DNA from: UBA5972 sp002430125
Lineage (GTDB): Bacteria; Pseudomonadota; Alphaproteobacteria; Rhodobacterales; Rhodobacteraceae
Length of the DNA: 6,730 nt
Assembly: GCA_937892915.1 (NCBI GenBank)
Contig: CALBIC010000070.1
Span: forward strand, 1 to 6,730
Direction: 5' to 3'
In this document: positions 1 through 6,688 of the stretch, in pieces
Position numbering within the stretch: the first letter of the stretch is position 1
Layout of the letters: each line of letters opens with the position of its first letter
Notes under the pieces: model-generated
What the model was told of the DNA's origin: nothing
Database searches by the model: none
What the model saw: the letters and a program-made list of their open reading frames with translations, nothing else
Made by a program: the position numbers and the translations under genes

Positions 1-333
1 GCAACATCCTATGCCCTATGGGCCGTGAGTGTTGCACTTGAAACTTGAGCCTAAGGACGCATCCACCTCATACAATTGCCGCCGTATTGCCCACACATCA
101 ATCCCTCCCCTCAGCGAATGCATGCATTCGCCTGCCGACCAATGATCGAGCGATTATGGTCCGTGATGCACCAGAAGGTGACATATAACCGATACTACCC
201 CACCCAAAAACAGTTCGCGAATGCGATCCTGAGATTCTTTCGGGAAACCATCCCAAGTGAGTGGAAAGTTTTCCGTGACCAAGTTTCAGACAATTTCCGC
301 GTCATAACTCATGAAAAAGTTCGGGTTTTGGGG
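1..333 (+). pseudogene. IS630-family transposase, decayed C-terminal fragment
   Basis: This is the C-terminal part of a DDE transposase of the IS630/Tc1-mariner type. Frame 1 reads IHLIQLPPYCPHINP (61-105), then, after an interruption, IERLWSVMHQKVTYNRYY (145-198), and ends with DNFRVI and RVLG (to about 333). These match the region around the third catalytic acid (E in IERLW, codon 148-150) and the family's usual C-terminus. The N-terminal part with the first aspartates is not in the window. The gene is broken: frame 1 has stops at 46-48 (TGA) and 52-54 (TAA), and frame 2 just upstream reads LKLEPKD, which suggests a frameshift near 55-60. A 13-codon insertion separates NP from IERLW, where the family normally has them adjacent. 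After the family's normal end the frame runs on to a TAG at 460-462 without similarity, so the native stop also seems lost. An active enzyme is very unlikely. Family assignment is from remembered motifs and is strong; exact ends are uncertain. Confidence 0.85.
106..144. repeat. 39-bp in-frame insertion with an 18-bp perfect palindrome
   Basis: Relative to the IS630 family motif NPIERLW, 39 nt (13 codons, SPQRMHAFACRPM) lie between the NP codons (100-105) and IERLW (145). The insertion includes a perfect 18-bp palindrome at 114-131 (GCGAATGCATGCATTCGC). The symmetry stops at both edges. I see no clear target-site duplication; a CAAT at 99-102 and 140-143 is 41 nt apart, not 39. It could be a small palindromic element, a recombination scar or a local rearrangement. 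The palindrome is seen directly; calling it an insertion is inference from the family motif. Confidence 0.6.
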
Positions 334-567
334 TGGGAGCGGTATAGCTTGCTGGATATTCATCTCAATCCTCCTGTTACGTCACCCTTATCCCGAGGCC
401 CAAGTCGCCCCTTGCAATGGGGCTTATACTCGTTCCTGCCGTTGCTAGCGTTGGGTGGGTAGTGTTGCCCACCATCTGGCGAAAGGCAAATACGGCTTTG
501 GGCGGGTGTTGGTTGCATGGCCATGATGGGTGCCGTTCGGGCTCGTGGTGAGGCGGGATCAGGATGG

Positions 568-589
568 GTGGGGGCAGCACGCCCCCCAC
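568..589. other. GC-rich hairpin upstream of the helicase promoter
   Basis: A 7-bp perfect stem, GTGGGGG (568-574) with CCCCCAC (583-589), closes an 8-nt loop. It is the most stable simple hairpin in the upstream region. It lies just 5' of the candidate -35 box at 594, so it would not be in the helicase mRNA if that promoter is used. It could be a transcription barrier after the decayed IS element, but no U-tract follows it on either strand, so it is not called a terminator. Confidence 0.45.
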
Positions 590-593
590 AAAA

Positions 594-622
594 TTGCCGC
601 AGTGCAGCGTTTGCTCTATACA
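594..622 (+). promoter_or_regulatory. Candidate sigma70-type promoter for the helicase
   Basis: TTGCCG (594-599) and TATACA (617-622) are separated by 17 bp, each matching four of six consensus positions. Transcription would start near 629, leaving a leader of about 50 nt before the ATG at 679 and only about 14 nt before a GTG at 643. This favours the ATG start. Prediction is by eye and unsupported by other data. Confidence 0.35.
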
Positions 623-678
623 TCCGCCTCTGAACCCAATAGGTGCAGGCCTTTCCATTCGCCTTGAAAGCCGTCCCC

Positions 679-2673
679 ATGTCCGCCCCGATGATCCAGA
701 CCCTTGCCGATGCCCTTGCCAAACGCGCTTATACCGACCTGACCCCGGTCCAGATCGCTGTCACCGATCCTGCTTTGCGTGACGCTGACCTGTTGGTGTC
801 CGCCCAAACCGGATCGGGTAAAACCGTTGGGTTCGGGTTGGCGATTGCGCCGACTTTGCTGGGAGACGCGGAACGTTTTGGCCCGGCGGCGACGCCGCTG
901 GCGCTGGTGATTGCACCGACGCGGGAATTGGCGTTGCAAGTGAAACGTGAATTTGAATGGCTGTTCGCAGCAACCGGTGCGGTTATCGCCAGTTGCGTTG
1001 GCGGTATGGATATGCGCGACGAACGCCGTTCGCTGGATCGCGGGGCGCATATTGTGGTGGCCACGCCGGGGCGGCTGAAAGATCACATTATGCGCGGCTC
1101 GATGGATATGTCCGACCTGCGCGCCGTGGTGCTGGACGAGGCCGACGAGATGCTTGATCTGGGCTTTCGCGAAGATCTTGAGTTCATTCTAGGCAAAGCC
1201 CCGGAAACCCGCCGCACCCTGATGTTTTCCGCAACCGTGCCGCGTGCCATCGCAACGCTGGCGCAAAATTATCAGACCAATGCGGTGCGGGTTTCCACCA
1301 CCGAGGAGAAATCCCAGCACGCTGATATCGAGTATCGTGCGCTGAATGTTGCCGCCCAAGACGTCGAAAACGCCATCATCAACGTGTTGCGCTATTACGA
1401 GGCTGGCAACGCGCTAGTGTTTTGCAACACCCGTTTGGCGGTGAACCATTTGACGGCACGCTTTACCAATCGCGGTTTCGCCGTGGTGGCGCTGTCGGGC
1501 GAGCTGAGCCAAAACGAACGTACGCATGCTTTGCAGGCGATGCGTGATGGTCGCGCCCGGGTCTGTGTGGCGACCGACGTGGCCGCGCGCGGTATTGATC
1601 TGCCGAACCTTGAACTGGTTATACATGCCGACTTGCCGACCAATGGCGAAACCCTGTTGCACCGCTCGGGTCGTACCGGGCGGGCTGGTCGCAAAGGTGT
1701 GTCGGCGCTGATCGTGCCGGTGCGGTCGCGCAGTAAGGCCGAGCGTTTGCTGAAATTCGCCAAGATCAACGCCGAATGGGGCCCGGCCCCGTCGGCCGAG
1801 GATGTGCTGGCGCGTGACGAAGAACGCCTGATGTCTGATCCGGTCTGGGAACAGGACCTAAGTCCGGTTGAACAAGTGGCCGTCGAAAAACTGCTGGCCT
1901 TGCACGCGCCGGAAAAAATCGCGGCTGCGTTTTTGCGCCTGAACAAGGGCCGCAATTCAGCGCCCGAAGAACTTGCTGCCGCCGGGGCGGATGCACCCAA
2001 GGGCCAGCGCGGGGCGTTTGGGCCGGGCAAATGGTTCTCGATTTCTGTCGGGCTTGAGCAAAACGCCGAAGCCCGCCGCCTGCTGCCGATGCTGTGCCGG
2101 GTTGGCAATCTGTCAAAAGACGATATTGGTGCGATCCGCGTGCAGGAGAACGAAAGCTTCGTTGAAATTCTGGCGACCTCGGTTCCCGGATTTTTGGCGG
2201 CTGTTGGCAAAAAGATGGTGCTGGAAGACGGTGTGAACCTGCGGCAGCTGGATCACGCTCCTGATCTTGGCAACACGCCCAGACCGCCGCCGCGTGGCGA
2301 CAAACCAAAGTGGCAAAAACGAGAACGTCCGGCGCAGGACGACAGGTCTGACAACCGACCCAAGCCGGCTTTTTCACCGCGCCCCCATGATGGCGGCAAG
2401 CCGTCGTTCAGGAAATCCGATACGTCCAAGGTTGGCCACAAGCCGAAAAGCAATTACAATCCGGATACAGGTGCGCCCAAGGATGTCGTAATTGACCCGG
2501 CCAAACCAAAAGCCGCTCCGAGGCCCAAGGATAAATCGGCAGGCAAGCCAAAATGGGCCAAAGAGGGCGGCAAGAAGGCTGCCAAAGAAGGCAATACCGG
2601 CGCAGTAGGCCGTCTGGCGTTCAAACCCAAAGCGGGCGGTAAACCCAAAAAGCCGAAGTTCAAGCCGACATAG
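679..2673 (+). CDS. DEAD-box ATP-dependent RNA helicase with DbpA-type RNA-binding domain
   Basis: This 664-residue cytoplasmic enzyme should unwind or remodel RNA using ATP, probably in ribosome assembly or RNA turnover. Numbered from the ATG at 679, all core motifs are intact: TPVQ of the Q motif (22-25), Walker A AQTGSGKT (42-49), PTRELA (80-85), GG (108-109), TPGR (129-132), DEAD (153-156), SAT (184-186), VFCNT (247-251), TDVAARGID (299-307) and HRSGRTGRAGR (328-338). Residues about 451-525 match the DbpA RNA-binding domain, which in E. coli DbpA binds 23S rRNA hairpin 92; the same target here is only inference. Residues about 526-664 are a low-complexity Lys/Pro-rich tail with repeated KPK and KPKW, probably disordered and RNA-binding. 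The frame stays open upstream to a GTG at 643, but neither start has a good Shine-Dalgarno. I chose 679 because MSAPMIQTLADAL aligns with the usual family N-terminus; ATG 691 is also possible. It is convergent with hyuB and appears monocistronic. The organisation resembles roseobacter DEAD-box proteins; DbpA, CsdA or RhlE identity is not assigned. Confidence 0.95.
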   Translation: MSAPMIQTLADALAKRAYTDLTPVQIAVTDPALRDADLLVSAQTGSGKTVGFGLAIAPTLLGDAERFGPAATPLALVIAPTRELALQVKREFEWLFAATGAVIASCVGGMDMRDERRSLDRGAHIVVATPGRLKDHIMRGSMDMSDLRAVVLDEADEMLDLGFREDLEFILGKAPETRRTLMFSATVPRAIATLAQNYQTNAVRVSTTEEKSQHADIEYRALNVAAQDVENAIINVLRYYEAGNALVFCNTRLAVNHLTARFTNRGFAVVALSGELSQNERTHALQAMRDGRARVCVATDVAARGIDLPNLELVIHADLPTNGETLLHRSGRTGRAGRKGVSALIVPVRSRSKAERLLKFAKINAEWGPAPSAEDVLARDEERLMSDPVWEQDLSPVEQVAVEKLLALHAPEKIAAAFLRLNKGRNSAPEELAAAGADAPKGQRGAFGPGKWFSISVGLEQNAEARRLLPMLCRVGNLSKDDIGAIRVQENESFVEILATSVPGFLAAVGKKMVLEDGVNLRQLDHAPDLGNTPRPPPRGDKPKWQKRERPAQDDRSDNRPKPAFSPRPHDGGKPSFRKSDTSKVGHKPKSNYNPDTGAPKDVVIDPAKPKAAPRPKDKSAGKPKWAKEGGKKAAKEGNTGAVGRLAFKPKAGGKPKKPKFKPT

Positions 2674-2787
2674 AGCGATTTACGTTTTATGTGAATCGCG
2701 TGGCGTTTTGCGGCACGAGACAGCCTTTGCACTTGCACAGGCGTTCGCGTTGCAAAATGCTTCAGGATAAACGCAAAACGCTTTAGA
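2671..2787. repeat. MITE-like/REP-like palindromic intergenic element
   Basis: About 117 bp between two convergent genes form a nested palindromic structure. The left end (TAGAGCGATTTACGTTT, 2671-2687) and the right end read on the - strand (TAAAGCGTTTTGCGTTT, 2785-2769) match at 14 of 17 positions, and similarity continues a little further inward with an indel (AT then GAA). Inside lie a 9-bp hairpin at 2675-2699, a perfect 10-bp inverted repeat GCGTTTTGCG (2703-2712) with CGCAAAACGC (2772-2781), and a hairpin at 2723-2742 with one mismatch and a 4-nt loop. There is no coding capacity. The helicase stop codon TAG (2671-2673) is the first three bases of the element. Similar AGAGCG...GAATCGC palindromes are, from memory, common dispersed intergenic repeats in alphaproteobacteria. 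The structure is seen directly; mobility or dispersal is inference. Confidence 0.6.
2675..2699. terminator. Hairpin at the convergent junction, possible terminator
   Basis: GCGATTTAC (2675-2683) pairs with GTGAATCGC (2691-2699), eight Watson-Crick pairs plus one G-U, around a 7-nt T-rich loop. It begins one base after the helicase stop and lies 98 bases past the hyuB stop, so it could end or protect transcripts from either side. No U-run follows, so it is not a classical Rho-independent terminator; 3'-end protection or transcriptional pausing is equally plausible. Confidence 0.35.
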
Positions 2788-2796
2788 ATACGGGCG

Positions 2797-4479
2797 TCAG
2801 GGCTTGGGGCCAAAATGCGTTTGGATGTGTTCAGGCGAATACCGCTCAAGCCGGATATCTTCGGCAATCAGCTTTGGGTCGCGCCGCGCCGGATCACCGT
2901 AGCCACCACCACCGGGGGTGCGGACAAGCACGCGGTCGCCAGGTTTCAGGTCGATATCCTGTTCTTTTGACAGATGTTCCGGCACGTGTTTTACGCCACC
3001 ACGCCAGACTTCGACCTCGTTCTTGGCACCATCCTGCCCGCCATTGGCGCCTTGCGGGCCGAAGCGGCCGTGATCCATCACAAAGCTGGCTTTGGCATCA
3101 CCTCGCAACAGTTCCAATTCGTATTCAAGACCAAATCCACCCCGATGCATCCCGGCCCCGCCCGAGCCTTCGCGCAAGGCATAGCGGTGATACAGGACCG
3201 GAAACTGCTGCTCCATAATCTCGACCGGTGGGGCTTTGGAAATGCCGATGGTGGAACAGCCATTGGTCAATCCGTCATGGCGCGCATTGCCGCCGTAACC
3301 GCCCCCCGACAGTTGATACATCACAAAATTGCGCCCCCGCGCCGGATCAAACCCGCCAAGCGCGAAATTGCCGGACGTGCCTGCCGGTGCTGCCGTAACG
3401 CGATCAGGCAAGGCGGTGACAAGGGCTGCGAACACCGCTTCGGCGATGCGTTGGCTGACTTCGGCAGCACAGCCTGAGACGGGTCTGGGATAATGCGCAT
3501 CCAGAAATGTGCCGGTCGGGCGGATCACGATCAACGGCTCGAACGCGCCTGCCGAAATCGGCACTTCGGGGAATATATGGCGCATCGCGAGGTAGACCGA
3601 ACTGAGCGTCGTCGCCAACACCGAATTCATCGGCCCCATGCAAGGCGGGCTGGATTTTCCAAAGTCAAAGGTCAGGGTGTCGACGGCTTTGGTGATGGTC
3701 AGATCAATGACCAGGGGTTTGTTGACCACGCCGTCGCTGTCAACATAGGCTTTGCTGTGATAGGTGCCATCCGGAATTTCCGTGATACTCGCGCGCATCT
3801 GGGTGGCGGCGCGGACCCGCAGTTCAGCGATGGCTTCGGTGACCGCCGCGTCGCCATAGCGATCAAGCAATTCGTTCAGGCGTTCCTCGCCAACCTTAAG
3901 CGCCGAGGCCTGGGCCTTAACATCGCCGATACGCTGGTCGGCAACGCGGATATTACTGCAAATGATGGCGTAAATCTCGGTATCGAGAACACCCTGTTTG
4001 AACAGGCGCACCGGCGGGATACGCAGCCCTTCCTGTTCCACCGCCGTGGCGCTGGCTGAAAAACCACCGGGGACGGACCCGCCGGTGTCAGGCCAGTGGC
4101 CGGTATTGGACAGCCAGCAATAGATTTTGCCACCCCGGTAAAACGGTCGCGCGAAACGCACATCCATCAGGTGGGTGCCGCCAAGGTAAGGGTCGTTGAC
4201 GATATAGATGTCATCAGGCTGCGGCGCTGTGACCTGACCGCTTGCGATCATTTCAATCAGGGTGCGGGTGGAATATTGCATCGTGCCAACAAAAACCGGC
4301 AAACCACCTGCGCCTTGGGCGATCAGGGAGCCGTCCGTTGCGGAATAAATCCCGTCAGAGCGGTCGTTTGCTTCGGCAATCACCGGGGAAAAGGCGGCAC
4401 GAGAAAAACTGAGGTCCATTTCATCGCAGACCTGCTGCAGGCCAGCCTGAATGACGGATAGTGTAATCGGATCAATCAT
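2797..4479 (-). CDS. hyuB: Hydantoinase B/oxoprolinase-family subunit (HyuB)
   Basis: This 560-residue protein belongs to the hydantoinase B family (N-methylhydantoinase B, 5-oxoprolinase C-terminal half, acetone carboxylase alpha subunit). It pairs with HyuA in ATP-dependent opening of a cyclic amide; in the family the A subunit phosphorylates the substrate and the B subunit completes hydrolysis. Visible marks include the N-terminal segment starting DPITLSVI (3-10), NDPYLGGTHLMD (95-106), NTGHWPDTGGSVPGG (125-139), EGLRIPP (150-156), the GSGGAGMHRGGFGLEYE stretch, and the glycine-rich C-terminal TPGGGGYGDP (521-530). The Asp/His residues in the second and third motifs are candidate metal ligands by analogy with acetone carboxylase. 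There is no signal peptide or membrane segment. Length is normal for the family. Its ATG overlaps the hyuA stop by 4 bp (ATGA), with a G-rich Shine-Dalgarno-like run at 4486-4491, so translation is probably coupled. Substrate cannot be told from the sequence: hydantoin, N-methylhydantoin, 5-oxoproline or a lactam all fit. Confidence 0.93.
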   Translation of the reverse strand: MIDPITLSVIQAGLQQVCDEMDLSFSRAAFSPVIAEANDRSDGIYSATDGSLIAQGAGGLPVFVGTMQYSTRTLIEMIASGQVTAPQPDDIYIVNDPYLGGTHLMDVRFARPFYRGGKIYCWLSNTGHWPDTGGSVPGGFSASATAVEQEGLRIPPVRLFKQGVLDTEIYAIICSNIRVADQRIGDVKAQASALKVGEERLNELLDRYGDAAVTEAIAELRVRAATQMRASITEIPDGTYHSKAYVDSDGVVNKPLVIDLTITKAVDTLTFDFGKSSPPCMGPMNSVLATTLSSVYLAMRHIFPEVPISAGAFEPLIVIRPTGTFLDAHYPRPVSGCAAEVSQRIAEAVFAALVTALPDRVTAAPAGTSGNFALGGFDPARGRNFVMYQLSGGGYGGNARHDGLTNGCSTIGISKAPPVEIMEQQFPVLYHRYALREGSGGAGMHRGGFGLEYELELLRGDAKASFVMDHGRFGPQGANGGQDGAKNEVEVWRGGVKHVPEHLSKEQDIDLKPGDRVLVRTPGGGGYGDPARRDPKLIAEDIRLERYSPEHIQTHFGPKP

Positions 4480-6536
4480 TTGCCGCCCCCCAAGGTTATG
4501 AGAATGTTACCTTCAGCATCGGTTGCGGCACTGTCGCCGGGCTCCAGTAAGGTGGTGGTGTCCATTTGTTCAATAATAGCGGGGCCGGTTAAGGCGGCAT
4601 CCGCCGGCATGTGATCGCGCCAGTAAATCGGGGTGTGGTGCCACGCGCCGTCGAACATCACCGGGCGCGTGTCGGTTTGCGCTTGCTTAAGCGTTGATTT
4701 ACGGCCCTCAGGATCAATCAAGGTTGAAAGATCAAGCGGCGGGCGTTCGCCGATCACCGATGTGTTGACGTTCACCAGATTGACGCGGATATCGGCGAGT
4801 TCAACCCGGAAGCGTTTCAAATAAGCGGTTTCAAACAGGGATTTCAGGGTTGCGACGCTAGGGGTCGCGGTGTCAAGCGGCACCCGCAAAAGATGGGTCT
4901 GACCGACGAATTGCATATCAACCGAATGCAGATGACGGATGGCTTTCAGCGGGATTGGTTCCTTGGTGATCAACGCTTTGCCGGTGGCCGACTGCGTCGC
5001 GAAAATCTCGTGTACCTGCGCGGCGTCAAGCATATCCAGCGGGCGATTGATCGTGCGCACGTAATCATGCCGCAGATCGGCAACCACACAGCCAAGCGCG
5101 TTGGTAATACCCGGACGGCACGGCACCAAAACCCGCGGCACGCCAAGTTCACGCGCAAGAGCTGTGGCGTGCAGCGGTCCTGCACCGCCAAATGCAAACA
5201 GCGCAAAATCTCGCGGGTCAGCCCCCAGCGAGATTGACACCATACGGATCGCACCTGCCATTTTGGTATTGGCAATGCGGATCACCGCCTCGGCCGCCTG
5301 AATGGCGGTCAGGCCCAGTGGGTTTCCAAGTTTTTCGGCGAAAATCTGCGCGACTTGTGCCTTGGTTTCGCTAAGCGGGTGGTCGCCTTTTCTGACCGGT
5401 GGGTTGAGACGGCCCAACAGCAGATTGGCGTCGGAAATGGTGGGGTCATTGCCACCCTTGCCGTAACAAATCGGACCCGGATCAGCGCCAGCACTTTCGG
5501 GGCCAACCTCCAGCAATCCGGCTGCATTAACCCGCGCGATGGACCCGCCGCCTGCACCAACCGTGCGCACATCGACCATCGGCACATGGATCGGCATGGC
5601 GTATTCGATTTCAATCTCGTTGCTGACCGCAGGCTGGGCATCGCGGATCAAAGCAACATCGGTCGAAGTGCCGCCCATGTCATAGGTCAAAAGATTGCGC
5701 ACTCCGGCCCGCGCACCGGTATAAGCGGCGGCCATCACACCACTGGCAGGGCCCGACATCACGGTTTTCGCCGCCTCGCGCGCGACATTCCTGGCCGAGA
5801 CCATGCCGCCGTTGCCATTCATCACCAGAACGTCGTTTTTATAGCCTTTGGCCGCCAGTTCCCTGGCCAGTTTATCGACATAGCGCTGCAACAAGGGCTG
5901 CACCGAGGCGTTGACGGCCGCTGTGACCCCACGTTCAAACTCGCGGCTTTCGCTGAGCAGCGCGTGGCCCGTGGTGATATAGTCATTCGGCCAAAGACCG
6001 GCCACGATCCGGGCTGCGTGCAGTTCATGCGCCGGGTTGGCATAGGCGTGCAGGAAATGGATAACGATGCTTTCGCAGCCCTTGGCCAGCAAGGTTTTGG
6101 CGGCTTGTGTGACGGCAGCTTCATCGAGCGGCGTGTGGATGTCGCCGGTAGCCAGCATCCTTTCCGGCACTTCCAAACGCAGGTCGCGCGGAATAATCGG
6201 GCGAAACTCTCCAAACATTCCATAGGCTTGCGGGCGGGTGCGGCGGCCCAGCTCTAATACATCGCGAAACCCCATAGTGGTGATCAGACCGGTTTTACTA
6301 AGTTTACGTTCCAAAACCGCATTAGTGGTGGTCGTGGTCCCGTGAACGATCAATGCCACGTCAGGCAAGTGGGCGCCGGCCTGATCCAGGGCGTTTAGAA
6401 CGCCGTAAGCCTGATTATCAAGGGTCGAGGGCACTTTGGTCAGGCGGGTCTTGCCGTCAGGCGACAGCAAAACAAGATCGGTAAACGTGCCGCCGACATC
6501 AACGCCGACAATTGCGCCTTGGGCGGGATCTGTCAT
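4476..6536 (-). CDS. hyuA: Hydantoinase A/oxoprolinase-family ATPase subunit (HyuA)
   Basis: This 686-residue cytoplasmic protein is the ATP-binding subunit of a hydantoinase/oxoprolinase enzyme with an actin/Hsp70-like (ASKHA) fold. Domains in order are the hydantoinase A N-terminal domain (about 8-180), the main hydantoinase/oxoprolinase domain (about 200-490) and the C-terminal domain (about 500-680). Key motifs are GVDVGGTFTD, the first phosphate-binding loop (11-20), HGTTTTTNAVLER (65-77), SREFERG (197-203), NGNGG (240-244), SGPASGV (261-267), the second phosphate loop YDMGGTSTDV (285-294), GAGGGSIA (328-335), SAGADPGPICYGKGG (348-362), FAFGGAGPLHA (447-457), MQFVGQTHLL (541-550) and GPAIIEQMDTTT (651-662). 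All expected motifs are present, so it looks functional. The ATG at 6534-6536 has an AGG 8 nt upstream (6545-6547 on the + strand), supporting this start. It is the first gene of the hyuAB operon. No acetone carboxylase gamma gene, racemase, carbamoylase or transporter is visible in the window, so the pathway is undetermined. Confidence 0.95.
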   Translation of the reverse strand: MTDPAQGAIVGVDVGGTFTDLVLLSPDGKTRLTKVPSTLDNQAYGVLNALDQAGAHLPDVALIVHGTTTTTNAVLERKLSKTGLITTMGFRDVLELGRRTRPQAYGMFGEFRPIIPRDLRLEVPERMLATGDIHTPLDEAAVTQAAKTLLAKGCESIVIHFLHAYANPAHELHAARIVAGLWPNDYITTGHALLSESREFERGVTAAVNASVQPLLQRYVDKLARELAAKGYKNDVLVMNGNGGMVSARNVAREAAKTVMSGPASGVMAAAYTGARAGVRNLLTYDMGGTSTDVALIRDAQPAVSNEIEIEYAMPIHVPMVDVRTVGAGGGSIARVNAAGLLEVGPESAGADPGPICYGKGGNDPTISDANLLLGRLNPPVRKGDHPLSETKAQVAQIFAEKLGNPLGLTAIQAAEAVIRIANTKMAGAIRMVSISLGADPRDFALFAFGGAGPLHATALARELGVPRVLVPCRPGITNALGCVVADLRHDYVRTINRPLDMLDAAQVHEIFATQSATGKALITKEPIPLKAIRHLHSVDMQFVGQTHLLRVPLDTATPSVATLKSLFETAYLKRFRVELADIRVNLVNVNTSVIGERPPLDLSTLIDPEGRKSTLKQAQTDTRPVMFDGAWHHTPIYWRDHMPADAALTGPAIIEQMDTTTLLEPGDSAATDAEGNILITLGGGK

Positions 6537-6562
6537 CTTTTCAGCCTGCTGGTTGCTTGGTT

Positions 6563-6576
6563 GTTTGTATACAAAC
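6563..6576. promoter_or_regulatory. GntR-type operator palindrome upstream of hyuA
   Basis: GTTTGTATACAAAC is a perfect 14-bp palindrome centred 33-34 bases upstream of the hyuA start codon. Its core TTGTATACAA is the classic shape of operators bound by GntR-family regulators of the FCD/FadR group. It overlaps the candidate -10 box of the hyuA promoter, which would suit repression relieved by the substrate or a product. The palindrome is seen directly; the regulator family is inference, and no regulator gene lies in the window. Confidence 0.6.
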
Positions 6577-6593
6577 TAAATCGCGGCGGGCAA
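6566..6593 (-). promoter_or_regulatory. Candidate sigma70-type promoter of the hyuAB operon
   Basis: Read on the - strand, TTGCCC (6593-6588) and TATACA (6571-6566) are separated by 16 bp, each matching four of six consensus positions. The -10 hexamer is inside the 14-bp operator-like palindrome, giving a simple steric repression model. Transcription would start near 6559, a leader of roughly 20 nt before the hyuA ATG. Prediction is by eye only. Confidence 0.35.
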
Positions 6594-6688
6594 ATGGTTT
6601 TGGTGTGAAACTGAGACAGCGACGTTTTCGGTATCTGGCTTAGCGGTGGCGTTTAATTGCCAAAGGAAATTTTTTGGCCACTAAACTA

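Larger units (their letters stand above)
334..678. other. Non-coding stretch between transposase relic and helicase gene
   Basis: I find no supportable gene here; the short reading frames on both strands have no recognisable protein features. It holds three hairpin-capable inverted repeats: GCCCC/GGGGC at 407-423 with a 7-nt loop, GGTGGG/CCCACC at 454-473 with an 8-nt loop, and a stronger one at 568-589 listed separately. None is followed by a clear T-run on either strand. The right end of the old IS630 element should lie near the start of this stretch, since such elements end shortly after the transposase stop and target TA; a TATA at 343-346 is a possible edge, but no inverted repeat partner is visible. 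The last 85 bases carry a candidate promoter for the helicase. Confidence 0.6.

Noticed and set aside
643..678. GTG at 643 as the helicase start, adding 12 residues
   Set aside because: The added residues do not fit the usual family N-terminus, no Shine-Dalgarno precedes it, and the candidate promoter would leave a leader of only about 14 nt. It is not fully excluded.
1395..2210. A 271-codon open frame on the - strand opposite the helicase
   Set aside because: It is antisense to the intact helicase core and RNA-binding domain, with Arg/Ser/Ala-rich composition typical of shadow frames.
5355..6257. A 300-codon open frame on the + strand opposite hyuA
   Set aside because: It lies wholly antisense to a gene with all family motifs, and its translation shows no recognisable domain; GC-rich codon bias commonly leaves such frames open.
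2797..6536. Acetone carboxylase as the identity of the operon
   Set aside because: That enzyme needs a small gamma subunit, usually beside the alpha and beta genes; none is present downstream, and the lengths and motifs fit hydantoinase/oxoprolinase subunits better.
6659..6678. GCCAAA/TTTGGC hairpin as a Rho-independent terminator
   Set aside because: The T-run lies in and beside the loop rather than after the stem, and the stem is only 6 bp.
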